Below are positions 18,476-27,850 of a stretch of DNA of 33,324 nt, one piece after another. The DNA comes from Chara braunii (lineage: Eukaryota > Streptophyta > Charophyceae > Charales > Characeae): the NCBI GenBank assembly GCA_003427395.1, contig BFEA01000155.1, positions 2,262,047 through 2,295,370 on the forward strand, written 5' to 3'. A program made the translations under genes and the position numbers. Within the stretch, counting starts at the first letter, position 1; each line of letters begins with the position of its first letter. The notes below the pieces were generated by a model. It was not told the origin of the DNA, ran no database searches, and worked only from the letters and a program-made list of their open reading frames with translations.

Positions 18476-19205
18476 NNNNNNNNNNNNNNNNNNNNNNNNN
18501 NNNNNNNNNNNNNNNNNNNNNNNNNNNNNNNNNNNNNNNNNNNNNNNNNNNNNNNNNNNNNNNNNNNNNNNNNNNNNNNNNNNNNNNNNNNNNNNNNNNN
18601 NNNNNNNNNNNNNNNNNNNNNNNNNNNNNNNNNNNNNNNNNNNNNNNNNNNNNNNNNNNNNNNNNNNNNNNNNNNNNNNNNNNNNNNNNNNNNNNNNNNN
18701 NNNNNNNNNNNNNNNNNNNNNNNNNNNNNNNNNNNNNNNNNNNNNNNNNNNNNNNNNNNNNNNNNNNNNNNNNNNNNNNNNNNNNNNNNNNNNNNNNNNN
18801 NNNNNNNNNNNNNNNNNNNNNNNNNNNNNNNNNNNNNNNNNNNNNNNNNNNNNNNNNNNNNNNNNNNNNNNNNNNNNNNNNNNNNNNNNNNNNNNNNNNN
18901 NNNNNNNNNNNNNNNNNNNNNNNNNNNNNNNNNNNNNNNNNNNNNNNNNNNNNNNNNNNNNNNNNNNNNNNNNNNNNNNNNNNNNNNNNNNNNNNNNNNN
19001 NNNNNNNNNNNNNNNNNNNNNNNNNNNNNNNNNNNNNNNNNNNNNNNNNNNNNNNNNNNNNNNNNNNNNNNNNNNNNNNNNNNNNNNNNNNNNNNNNNNN
19101 NNNNNNNNNNNNNNNNNNNNNNNNNNNNNNNNNNNNNNNNNNNNNNNNNNNNNNNNNNNNNNNNNNNNNNNNNNNNNNNNNNNNNNNNNNNNNNNNNNNN
19201 NNNNN
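18476..19205. other. Assembly gap (730 N)
   Basis: A run of 730 undetermined bases. The 42 bases on its left (18434-18475) are identical to the 42 bases on its right (19206-19247), and the coding sequence on the two sides overlaps by the same residues (VADALSHRADYLGA). The simplest reading is that the flanks overlap and the gap is artificial; a real tandem duplication is the alternative. Confidence 0.97.
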
Positions 19206-19345
19206 TGCACCTAGGTAATCTGCCCTATGAGACAATGCATCCGCAACCTTGTTGTACTCTCCTTTCACACAGTCTAGTTTGAAATCATACTGATCTATGA
19301 CTTCAATCCAGCGTTTGAGTGCATCGGAGAGAACCGGTTGTGTGC
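19206..19345 (-). pseudogene. RNase H fragment (element C)
   Basis: The minus strand reads TQPVLSDALKRWIEVIDQYD, then FKLDCVKGEYNKVADALSHR, the C-terminal third of a gypsy RNase H with the connection to the next domain. Upstream in minus sense (above 19345) it changes abruptly to gag sequence, so protease, RT and the first part of RNase H are deleted. Confidence 0.82.
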
Positions 19346-20333
19346 ATCAAAGCCACCAATCCATTAAGCCAGCGAGCTGATGAAAAATGCACCAATTATC
19401 ACCTCCTCCTCTACCAATGTCCTCTCTTCCCTCACCCTCACTGGCACCACTCTCAACCACGTGCCGAGAGCCTCATCCTTCTTATCTCCTGAGAAGGTTG
19501 AGGTGGTTTTAGGGGGGTCTTGGGGTACCAATGCAATTGCTGCCGTGCTGGCTAGTCAGGTGGCGGCTGGGGTGTAGCACCCGCCGCTGGATCAGAAGAT
19601 GAAGAAGCAGCAGTTTGAGATAGGGCTGCTTTTGAAGTACCGCTTGGTGTGGTACCAGATTGAGGCAAATACTGGCCTGTCATCGCTAAGAATGGCAGCG
19701 ATGGCAAAGTTGTTGGGCTGACTCGTGGTATGTGCATGGCGTTCAGGATCTGGTCCATGGTGTCCTGGATAGCGTCCAGTTTGTTGTCCATGTACGCATG
19801 CATGGACAGGATGCCCGCCTTAAAAAACTTTTCGGTGTTGTTAAGGTTCTAGTCATCTAACCCTTCTAATGCAGCATTGTCTGCCTCCCTACTCAAGTCT
19901 AATACTTATATTTCTAATCTCATTCTCCCTGTCGGTAGCCTCCTCTAGCCCGCCATCTGACTCCATCTGCCTTAAACGGATCCTCTCTACTTGCTGGAGC
20001 TCCATTTGCTCCTGGGTGTGTGGAGGCGGCGTGGTGAACTTTGAGCCCGCCATCTGACTAGAGCCAGATCTTGACGTACTGGAGATGGACTGTGAATTGG
20101 TCGAGTTGAGCGGCATGCCTAGAACCTGACCAGTTGAGTTCGCAATAGAAGTTGCTGAAGAGGTAGCCATTGCTACCGCGCTAGCTGTTGCTGCTGCCAA
20201 CACCCGTTCTACCGCTGTTGCTGCCTCTCTTGCAGTCTCTAGATTATGGGCGCTTGCTTCCACCCTTAGTCTTCTTTTGTCCCCTCGTAGTAGAAATTGG
20301 AACACTACGGGTATCCTGCCTGTATCCAGTCAT
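19346..20333 (-). pseudogene. Gag N-terminal and capsid start (element C)
   Basis: A likely start is the ATG at 20331-20333 (MTGYRQDTRSVPIS), with an alternative at 20381-20383 (MSGSKGGKG). A frameshift leads to an alanine- and serine-rich stretch, then QEQMELQQVERIRLRQMES, a likely coiled coil, ending at a TAG near 19889. After a gap in frame, MHAYMDNKLDAIQDTMDQIL begins another helical stretch and a proline- and serine-rich linker. Capsid sequence (SGDKKDEALGTWLR, TLVEEEVIIGAF) follows at 19535-19380, matching element B gag. The rest of gag is lost at the deletion near 19345. Confidence 0.75.
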
Positions 20334-20383
20334 GTCTGCCTCCTATCATTAGTTGTACCTTTGCCACCCTTTGATCCGCTCAT

Positions 20384-21570
20384 CAGCTAGGCAGACGCTG
20401 TTTGCACTAGTGTCCTCTTTGGGACCTACTGCAGCATGCGTCTAACCGGTTCTAAAAATAAATTAAATTAAATAATGTCTAGCGAGTTACCTAGACTACC
20501 GATCAGGCGGTACCAACAGCATTCTACACAGACTTTACACAGTCTATTTCTATCCTGATTAGTTCTCTACAAAAGCTTTGAGAAGAACTGACTATGGCAG
20601 AACATTACAGTCCTACTCTAGGTTGTATGTTAGGTGTCAGCAGTCTCTCAAACTACGAATCAAAAACAAAAATAAACTAATGTGAGCAGATGTATGCACA
20701 ATGGGTATTATAGTGTTTGTCAGTTGAGTCCTCAATTGGAATCTCCTTCCCCTGTATCCAACGAGCCGGTGAGCATCATCGAGCGGTAGTGTCTAAGGTG
20801 TGCATCAACGGCCTACCCCTGTGCCCAAGGTGTATGCTTATGACCAGCCTGCCCGTTCTTTATGCTCGCGTGCAACGAGCCTTACGTATGACTGATCTAG
20901 CTGATCAAAAGGCAACTTAAGGACAACCCTCGAGAGTCCTCAAGAATTATTTAACGTCGCAATCAGGACGACGATCAGTTCAAACCCCAACCAGAAATGT
21001 TTATAGACGATCTGGGAGCGTTTGCATAGGACTGGTCAGTCCGCACACCCCTTTTATCAGCACAGCAAAGAGCCTCAAAGGACAAAGCAGCATGGTCTGA
21101 GTGTTGGCATGGTGACCGTGACCCGTGCTTCAACCAGGGCCCTTCAGAGGCACCGCCCTCTCCTGCCAGATGCGCCACCGGGGAGAATGTCGCCTCTCAA
21201 GATAGAGCCCACGTGACTCCTCACCAAAGAGAGGACATTCAAGATTGGACTCACTTCCTCACGGTAAGAAGAGATTGAGAGGGTAGATAAGGAATGAGAA
21301 CAACGTACTTGGAGATAGCTGCCCCCAACCACAGATTTCTCACCAATTGGGCCGACGTGCATTTCGATGACCGGTCATAGCCTCGGTACCACGCACAACG
21401 CGATGCAGTGCCACCTCAGCCAAAATGCCACATCAGCATGCTCTCATCACCATACATACATCCGCTGCCGCCACAGCTCCTATGCTGTCGCCACCACATT
21501 CCAGCGGCCGCCCCCTCTACCTGGGCCCCGCTCTATCAAGCCAGCACCAAAGTATCCTTACTACACATGA
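20384..21570 (-). other. Leader region of element C
   Basis: This lies between the duplicated primer site and gag and corresponds to an untranslated leader of over 1 kb, long for the family. I see no open frame of note. Around 21410-21450 the words CAGTGCCAC and TGCCACATCAGCA recur and resemble the 34-bp tandem repeat at 24875-25044. Confidence 0.55.
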
Positions 21571-21632
21571 AGCATCGTCAACGCACCACGTAACAATGTC
21601 GCCAGTGCCAGGTAAGCGGCGATCACAAACCA

Positions 21633-21644
21633 GCTCCGATACCA
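21633..21644 (-). promoter_or_regulatory. Second copy of the primer-binding site (element C)
   Basis: TGGTATCGGAGC on the minus strand, identical to the site at 21707-21718 and created by the 74-bp tandem duplication. It is 78 bases from the LTR end, so priming here would add sequence between LTR and primer. Confidence 0.7.
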
Positions 21645-21706
21645 AGCATCGTCAACGCACCACGTAGCAATGTCGCCAGTGCCAGGTAAGCGGTGATCAC
21701 AAACCA

Positions 21707-21718
21707 GCTCCGATACCA
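21707..21718 (-). promoter_or_regulatory. Primer-binding site of element C (initiator Met-tRNA type)
   Basis: On the minus strand TGGTATCGGAGC lies three bases after the CA end of the 5' LTR. It matches the common plant initiator-Met-tRNA primer site TGGTATCAGAGC at 11 of 12 bases. Minus-strand DNA synthesis would start here. A second identical copy is at 21633-21644. Confidence 0.85.
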
Positions 21719-21721
21719 AAT

Positions 21722-22813
21722 TGCAAGGAATATGAGTGTGAACGATATACAGCGAAATCACACAGATTTTTCCAAGTAGTCGTGTACAAGCAGAGAGCAC
21801 ACTTGCACCGAGAATCCATCTAAATAGAGGAATACAACGAAGTAATGAGCCAGTGTTCAAGCCCTCAGGCCACACCAACAGAGTATCCAAAGTCGCTCCT
21901 CTCTGACTGGTGCCCAGCGCCTAGCCTACCCTACTCAACTATCCTACCTACAGCTGTGTTCACGCAACAGGCTCACTTCTTCTCTTGAAGACCAATGTAA
22001 ATGATGTCAACACCATAGCCAACCTCTCTTCATGCACCAGGTACGTATCTCGTCACCCTCATCAGACCTTGCTAACCGACACGCTCGCCTCCTTCCCTGA
22101 AGACCACCTGATCACCCTCTTACCCCCTAGCACCCAGCAGCCCGGCTATGGCTGCCACGCTCCGCTGCCCTGCAGCGCCCCACTTCATCTCAACGCGCCC
22201 CACAAGCGCACTGGCTGCAACGCAGCATCCAATGCAGCAGCGCAGCAGCGTGACCGCATTGCCTGCGCAGGCCAGAATGCCTGGCCTGGGCTGCCTCTCT
22301 TCCTATATGGAAGTGGCAGCCTCCCGGATGCTGTGTGTGGCCTGGCTGGAAGCTTCCAGTAGTTTCCGGTTGGGCCCCAGCTCCTGCGCCCAGGCCAGAG
22401 ACTACAGTTGAGGGCGTGTGTGGGCCCTTTACAGTTGGGCACGGCCTGAGTCTCCAGACTTGGGCCGTTTGCTGCATTTGCACAGGACCCCGGGGTAGGT
22501 ACGTCAACGGTACGGCTTTTGCATAGTCCGGTGGCCACTTCATGATGTATCGGCCCTGCTTTATGTGTATGTGCCCAGGCGCAACTGCCAAGGCCTGGGC
22601 CAACTGTACGACGCAGCTTAGTAAGGCTCGCGCGTCCACTTAACCAACTGGCAGGCTGCAACAGCCTGAATACCCATATATGAAAATATCGATTTTGGCC
22701 TCTGAATAATATTCAGGCCCCCTTCACTTAGGGGGGGCACTCGGCTTGCTGGGGGCCTCTGCCCGGGACATGTGTATGTCTGATAGGGGCCCCGTGAGGG
22801 CTCGTTCCTCACA
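21722..22813 (-). mobile_element. 5' LTR of element C (1092 bp)
   Basis: On the minus strand it begins TGTGAGGAACGAGCCC and ends CATATTCCTTGCA, the same termini as the 3' LTR. It would hold the promoter. CCATATAGG near 22300 on the minus strand is the best TATA candidate. Compared with the 3' LTR it has an extra CCCCGGGGTAGG-like segment near 22488-22500 and differs by many substitutions. Confidence 0.93.
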
Positions 22814-23943
22814 GGTGTTAGGATGTTTCCTTTTCTGGCTAGTTTACACAGGCGAATTTCGGCCTGGCGAGTGGGTTGAGGCCGTTTGGCCCCTCAGTTC
22901 GAGAGTATTTTTCTATGATTGATGTAAGCCTTGGGCACTGGGCCGTTTGTAATAAATTCCAAGGCATTAAACCTCTAGTACCTCCACCAGTGTTGGGAAA
23001 TTAGGGAAAACTGGCAGTTTTGCCAAAGTCCCCGAAGAGTTGGAGGTACCCAAGGCTCGCCATCAGTTGCATTTCCGAATACCCTATAAAAAAAAAGAGA
23101 AAAAATAAAGAAACAAAGGAAGGACGTCAGGCAAGGCCATGAAGGAGATGTGCTCACATCAGTACTCAAAGGAACGCATCCACCCAGAAACACAACTAGT
23201 TTTGTTTTTTGTTATCTGTGTTTTCTTTTCTTTTTATGTGATTTGGTTTCAGTGCCTTGCCAAGGATGCAGGGCGCATTCCCCGGACAGCTGACACTTTG
23301 CAAGGGAGGGCGCACTCTCATATGTACTCCAGATTCTATATCCAGTTCTAAGGCTTATACAGAGGACCCCTGCGAACATAGCTTTGTTGTCTCCCTCCAC
23401 CCATCAGAGGGGATGCAAGTTGCCCCCTGGCCCAACCATGGTGGTCAAGGATGGGGTGGGGACGCCGGTGGGGGTCCGGCTAACACAAAGACCGAGCATT
23501 TTGCCAGTAGCTGCACCTCCCTCTTCATTGTCCCTCACCCCCAACCGAATAACAGCAGTGTCTAATAGGTCGATCCTACTATTCTTTTTGGGGAGAAGTG
23601 GCATTTTCTGGGATCCCACTTCTTCCCGCTTTCTCAGGTCTTCCCGTCGATCTCGGAGGGGAGTGGAAACAAATGTCTATGTGGCAGTTTGTCCGCGGCT
23701 CACGCTGCAGTAGTTCTACCAAAAACCAAAAAAAGAGGATGGCCATCCCTGCTTTATTTTTTTCCCAATATCCGTGGGACAGCACGTTCCTTTCCCCTTG
23801 CGCCGCCGCCAAAGTCGTAAAAGTCCTGCTATTGTCAGCCAAGTGGGATCCGAAATCACTTTTTCCGTTCCTCAGGGCCCAGGCCCGCCCAAGGTGGTTC
23901 TTTTTGGTTCTCCCCGAAAAGAAGAGAAGTCAGATTAGCCCCT
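22814..23943. other. Non-coding stretch, no gene recognised
   Basis: Unique-looking DNA right of element C. An inverted repeat GTACCTCCA/TGGAGGTAC (about 22978-22986 and 23040-23048) brackets a 53-base loop. TAATAAATT near 22950 resembles a polyadenylation signal, but no exon is visible. Open frames of about 100 codons near 23257-23945 have no recognisable motif. Confidence 0.5.
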
Positions 23944-24137
23944 AAGGCCAACACTCTTCCACACACCACACACCACACACAACCCACTCACACTCGCACT
24001 CACACCCGTGTTGGCCAAGGACCCAGCTAATACTGATCAGAGGTATCAAGCGGAGTATCACCGCTGGGTGGCACTAAGTGCGCCACAGGTGGTTGTGGGG
24101 CTCAAACCTACAACCTCCTGAATGCCACTTGCGCGCC
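23944..24137 (-). mobile_element. tRNA-derived SINE, copy 2
   Basis: On the minus strand it reads GCGCAAGTGGCATTCAGGAGGTTGTAGG, then a B-box variant GGTTTGAGCCC. The shared tail with GCCACCCAGCGG and CAACACGGGTGTGAGTG, a GT-rich stretch and GGCCTT follow, in the same order as copy 1. The A-box part of the head is missing on this strand: the sequence is cut at about 24137, where an inverted SINE head begins. Confidence 0.78.
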
Positions 24138-24172
24138 CGGCCTAGCTCAAATGGTTAGGTACACAAGTGGCA
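24138..24172 (+). mobile_element. Inverted SINE head fragment with A box
   Basis: On the plus strand CGGCCTAGCTCAAATGGTTA, then GGTACACAAGTGGCATCC, matches the head of SINE copy 1, with an A-box-like TAGCTCAAATGG. It faces away from the truncated head of copy 2, so the two form a head-to-head fold-back (ATGCCACTTG and CAAGTGGCAT). Confidence 0.7.
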
Positions 24173-24313
24173 TCCAGCTGCTTTCAGGTCCAAAGAGTTG
24201 TTGCTTTTTTATTTTTTTTGTTCTTATTTTTATTTTCTGCTGCCGTGATTACAGCAGGGCTAATGCAGGTTCAGAGGGCGTACTCTCACATGTACTCCGG
24301 ATTCTGTATCTAG

Positions 24314-24848
24314 CTGCTTTACATCCAAAGAGTTGTCACAGTTGCTTTTTAATGGATGAACCGTCACAGTCGGCACTGAAGAGGGAGCCTGGACTCAAAT
24401 GTGGCTGAACTAAGCCTGCTGTAATGAACCCAGTCTGGAGGAAACTCGTCAAAGTGTCGAAATACAAGATAACTCAGGGCTGATAATTGTCCCCAATAAT
24501 CGTGAAATGTGATCTGTGATACTATGTTTCGTAAGCAGAGGAGGAAGGAGGAGAAGGGGAGGTTGGACTTAGAAGGTGGAAGAGAAAGTATCCATCAATG
24601 TCCACGTAGATATAAAACCCTCAATCCCCGCTTCTTCTTCAGGCATCTCCTCCCCTTCAGGTCATCAAACAGTGTTCCAGAAACGAGCCTGACGAGATCT
24701 GATCACAATGAAGTGCCACGTAGGCATGGTTCTCCCATGAAGACGTCCCTGCAGCGCACAATGTCGACAGCAACAACAGGTAAGTCCCCTCTCTCTCTTT
24801 CAATCAATCCCACAGATCCCGATCTCCCTCCTTGCCGCGTCCCAATCA
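24314..24848. other. Non-coding stretch, no gene recognised
   Basis: Mixed DNA with short open frames only. AACAACAGGTAAGTCCCCTC near 24772-24791 is a strong splice-donor-like sequence, and AATGTCGACAGCAACAACAGGTAAG resembles the leader of element C near 21594. That could make this a fragment of a related leader. No protein family is recognised. Confidence 0.4.
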
Positions 24849-24874
24849 GTGTCGAAGACTGTGGCATGCGCTAC

Positions 24875-25044
24875 GTCAGCAATGCCAAGACAGCGTGGTC
24901 AGTGCCATGTCAGCAATGCCAAGACAGCGTGGTCAGTGCCATGTCAGCAATGCCAAGACAGGGTGGTCAGTGCCACGTCAGCATGTAGAAGACAGCGTGG
25001 CGTATGCCACATCAGCAAGCATGAAGACAGCTGGTGCCAGAGCA
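24875..25044. repeat. 34-bp tandem repeat, about five units
   Basis: GTCAGCAATGCCAAGACAGC begins at 24875 and recurs at 24909, 24943, 24977 and (diverged) 25011, an exact 34-base period. The first three units are nearly identical and the last two are degenerate. A frame through it encodes a Cys- and Gln-rich repeat, but the period is not a multiple of three, so no protein repeat is maintained. Confidence 0.92.
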
Positions 25045-25434
25045 GAGAGGCGCCATCATGCAAATGCAGCAGTCTCGTGTCGTCATCGCACAATGCCAAC
25101 GTAGACTCGGCGTCCAGCCAGCGTCAAGCCTGCGTCGTGCAAGCATCAAGTCAGCAAGGCAAGAGTAAATGTTGACTCCTAGGGGCTGGGTCAATAAGTA
25201 GTGTTTACGACGTTGGCCAGCCACGGAGGCTCAGATTGACTCACAGCAGACGGCCTGGATCTCGTACAGTTGCAGACTTCCACTTGGACCGAATGCTTTA
25301 TGGATACCTGCATACAACCACGTGTGTATGTCTGATCGGAGGCCTGAACTGGGTCCGTGAAGACTTTGACTCGTGAGCCTTGATACAATTGACTTTCGGT
25401 CAACTGTCGGGCGCAGGGCCTCTGAAGCCACGTC
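25045..25434. other. Non-coding stretch, position of the missing 3' LTR of element D
   Basis: Directly downstream, in minus sense, of element D's integrase tail, where a 3' LTR would be expected. I found no sequence matching the presumed 5' LTR near 31270-32260. The stretch has GC-rich patches and no gene I can support. Confidence 0.4.
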
Positions 25435-26112
25435 TCAGGGGATTTTCCCCCTAGTCGGACGCAAAGCCTTAAGGCCTTTTCTTGGCCTGCGGGTGGCCCC
25501 CTTGGCCGACGACCTAGGCATATTAGAGCGGGTATTGCATTCCTGTCGGCCCAATTTTTGAGTTCCATCGCAGAAATATTTTATTTTTTTTAATCCACGC
25601 TCATATGAATAGATAATGTCAGGAGTAGTAGGTAAAAGTTCTTTCTTGCTGAACCATGTAGCTTCTGACGGGGGTTGAGACTTAAGCTTTACCTTGAACT
25701 GCTTTTTTGGTCTTCCTCTGCCACTTGTAGAAAAGTATCCATGTTCAAGTATTTTGTCCACTTCATAGCCACGTCCATTAAAGGAGGAAATATAGGCTTG
25801 TTGGGAAAATCATGTCCTTCTACATATGGCAGTAGTTTAGACGTGTGAAAAACAGGATAGGTCTTGAGGTGTGGGGGTATATCTATTCGATATGAGGGTT
25901 CATCAATATCCCCTATCACCTTGAGAACTTCCCAGGGTCCATAATAGCGAGGTAACAGCTTTTGTGACACATTTTCTTCTAAGGAAAATTCTTTAGACTT
26001 GACCCAAACAAGATCTCCTTCTTTGAACGTTGATGGTTGAGACGTTTGTTAGCCTGAATATTCTCCTTGACTTTCCTTATATCTTCTTCATACATAATTG
26101 CAAACTCTAATG
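25435..26112 (-). pseudogene. Integrase C-terminal domain and chromodomain-like tail (element D)
   Basis: The sequence enters after the integrase core at EFAIMYEEDIRKVKENIQAN. A FKEGDLVWVKSKEF block follows, then PRYYGPWEVLKVIGDIDEPS, PVFHTSKLLPYV and a shifted chromodomain-like module (DKILEHGYFSTSGRGRPKKQ, TWFSKKELLP, IIYSYERG). There are frame changes near 25980 and 25740. Compared with element A it lacks the whole zinc-binding region and DDE core. The module would have tethered the integration complex to chromatin. Confidence 0.83.
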
Positions 26113-26330
26113 TCGCCAATGGTTCAACGCTCCCCGTAGAGCAAACAACTCTCTCTCATATGTGGAAGCGGTGACTTTCTCACTAGACAGTCTACAAGAC
26201 ATAAACTCAACAGGTATGTATCCATTGCCATCGTTTTGCTCGAGTACAACAGCAATCCCGTATTGATTGGCGTCGGTAGTAACAATGAAAGGCAAAGATG
26301 CGATTTTCAGAACTGGATATTCAATCAAAC
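26107..26330 (-). pseudogene. RNase H N-terminal part (element D)
   Basis: The minus strand reads IEYPVLKIASLPFIVTTDAN, with the TDA that carries a catalytic Asp of gypsy RNase H. VEFMSCRLSSEKVTASTYER and ELFALRGALNHWRH follow. It breaks off at 26112, in the middle of the domain, and joins the integrase C-terminal region out of frame. It is one frame away from the RT segment upstream. Confidence 0.83.
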
Positions 26331-26336
26331 ACTTGT

Positions 26337-27407
26337 TCAGACACTTGAAGTACGCAATGCAGTCGTGATCCCATTTCCAAACAGTCTTTTTCTGAGCAGT
26401 TTGCGCAATGGAGCAGCGATTAACGTGAAGTTTCGAACGAACTTACGGTAATCATTGGCCAGACCTAGGAACGAACGCAGTTTCGTCAATGTGTGCAGGT
26501 TAGGCCAATCTCGAATAGCTGCAATCTTTGCATCCTCTGGTTTGATCCCATCTCCATCCACCTGTCCCAAATACAAAACCCGACGCTTCGCCCACTCATA
26601 CTTTTTTGGGTTCACCTTGAACTTTGACTCACGCAATTTATTTAGCACGATTTGAAGGTGCTCCTCATGTTCACTCAGATTCTTACTGAAAACCAACATA
26701 TCATCTAAATAAACAACAATAAATTTATCAAGCCAGTCATAGAAGAGCTCATTCATACATGGCTGGAAGGTTGCAGGGGGATTCGTTAGGCCAAACGACA
26801 TTGCCAAACGACATTACCACAGATTCATAGTGGTCATATCTGGTTTTGAAGGCCATTTTGTGTTGATCTTCAGACAATACCTTAATCTGATGGTAACCTG
26901 ATTTCAAATCAATTTTGGAAAAGTATCTGCAACCCTGAACTCTATCGAGGAGATCATCTATCCGTGGTAGTGGCTCAACATTCTTTACAGTTATGGCATC
27001 GAGTCCTCTAAAATCTATACACATCCTTAGTTCGCCGCCCGATTTTGGCACAAACAACATAGGCGCACCAAATGGTGAGGAACTCGGTCTAATCCACCCC
27101 TTTTCAATGAGTTCATCTAACTGTCTATGCAATTCATCAAGCTCCTTTGGAGACATCCTGTAGATGGGTCCCTGGGAATCCTGCTACGGGGTTCCAAATC
27201 TATTCGGTGCTTGGTTTCTCGATCAACTACTCCACTCGGGGCCTCTCCAACATCAGTGAACTCCACAAGCAACTCCTGCACATTGGGGGGAATGGGTTCT
27301 TCTTCTTTGTTGTTTTCACTTACCGAACGAACGTATGCAACAAACACTTGGTCGACGAGGCCATCTTGACCACATGTCGGGCGAACGTGGAGGCACTCGT
27401 GCAACAA
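26337..27407 (-). pseudogene. Reverse transcriptase (element D)
   Basis: The linker (27407-27160, NVQELLVEFTDVGEAPSGVV and KHRIDLEPRSRI) leads into RT: MSPKELDELHRQLDELIEKG, FGAPMLFVPKSGGELRMCID, RYFSKIDLKSGYHQI, then SFGLTNPPATFQPCMNELF and VVYLDDMLVFSK with the intact catalytic YLDD at 26700-26711. A 13-bp direct duplication (26790-26802 and 26803-26815) shifts the frame just before SFGLTN. The thumb and connection region (KIAAIRDWPN, LRSFLGLANDYRKFVRNF, APLRKLLRK) follows until a further frameshift at about 26390. All conserved RT blocks are visible; only frameshifts prevent expression. Confidence 0.9.
26790..26815. repeat. 13-bp tandem duplication in RT of element D
   Basis: GCCAAACGACATT occurs twice without a spacer. 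The extra 13 bases change the reading frame of the reverse transcriptase between its N-terminal and YLDD-containing parts. Confidence 0.95.
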
Positions 27408-27479
27408 AGGGATAGGCTACTTTCTACGCCGGATGCATGATACAAACATATTTTCTTCTTCCCACTTGTGGGACTAGGC

Positions 27480-27850
27480 AAACAACACTCATTCTCACCC
27501 AGTTTGATATCTGCATCCGCAGCGTGCCCCAATCAGTTCCTAATATCATGTCAAAAGATAGGCTATCTTCTACTGAGTGTTAGGGAGTGCAACACTTTTT
27601 CTACTTTCCCCCATGCCTCCAAGTGGAAGTATGCCTTGATCCCCTCAACATATTTTTCTACCACCATCTCCCTATTGTTTGCCAACTTGCTAACGACGGG
27701 CTGGTCTAACTTTTTGATCTTCAGCCCTAGGTGCAACTTCTGCAACCCTCTCTTACTTACATAACTGCGCGTAGATCCACTATCTATCAATGCGCCTATT
27801 CTTTCTCTACCGACTTCGACATCTGCTATCAATAACTGTCTTTATCTTTT
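27480..27850 (-). pseudogene. Aspartic protease (element D)
   Basis: The minus strand reads ADVEVGRERIGALIDSGSTR, with the catalytic D-S-G at 27776-27784. LHLGLKIKKLDQPVVSKLAN and VEKYVEGIKAYFHLEAWGKV follow, closing with SLTLS. A frameshift near 27580 then moves the C-terminal strand (SFDMILGTDWG) into another frame. Element A has the same organisation. The active-site loop is intact, so the damage is limited to the frame. Confidence 0.86.

Larger units (their letters stand above)
21571..21718. repeat. 74-bp tandem duplication that includes the primer-binding site (element C)
   Basis: Units 21571-21644 and 21645-21718 differ at only two positions visible by eye (GTAACAATG/GTAGCAATG and GCGGCGATC/GCGGTGATC). 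Each unit ends in GCTCCGATACCA, so the primer site is present twice. Confidence 0.93.
15568..22813 (-). mobile_element. Element C: LTR-bounded, internally deleted Ty3/gypsy retrotransposon (family 2)
   Basis: Two LTRs in the same orientation (15568-16655 and 21722-22813), both TG...CA, bound the insertion. GGTG lies directly outside both ends (15564-15567 and 22814-22817) as a short target-site duplication. Read on the minus strand the order is 5' LTR, primer-binding site, leader, gag, end of RNase H, integrase, chromodomain-like tail, polypurine tract, 3' LTR. Protease, RT and most of RNase H are missing. The LTRs differ at roughly 5-6% of positions by eye, so the insertion is old. A 730-base N run interrupts it. 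Confidence 0.93.
23306..24313. repeat. 40-bp dispersed direct repeat, two copies
   Basis: Positions 23306-23345 and 24274-24313 match at about 34 of 40 bases (GAGGGCGYACTCTCAYATGT, then ACTCCRGATTCTRTATCYAG). They bracket the second SINE copy. The identity of the repeat is unknown. Confidence 0.8.

Noticed and set aside
18260-19282. Large open frames of about 270-316 codons across the N run
   Set aside because: They are open only because N codons cannot contain stops; only the flanking RNase H and integrase-linker parts are real.
24509-24988. 159-codon plus-strand frame as a repeat protein
   Set aside because: The C-terminal part is the 34-bp tandem repeat, whose period is not a multiple of three, so the protein repeat is not conserved.
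25190-25434. 3' LTR of element D
   Set aside because: It is in the right position, but I found no match with the presumed 5' LTR at 31270-32260 and no TG...CA ends.
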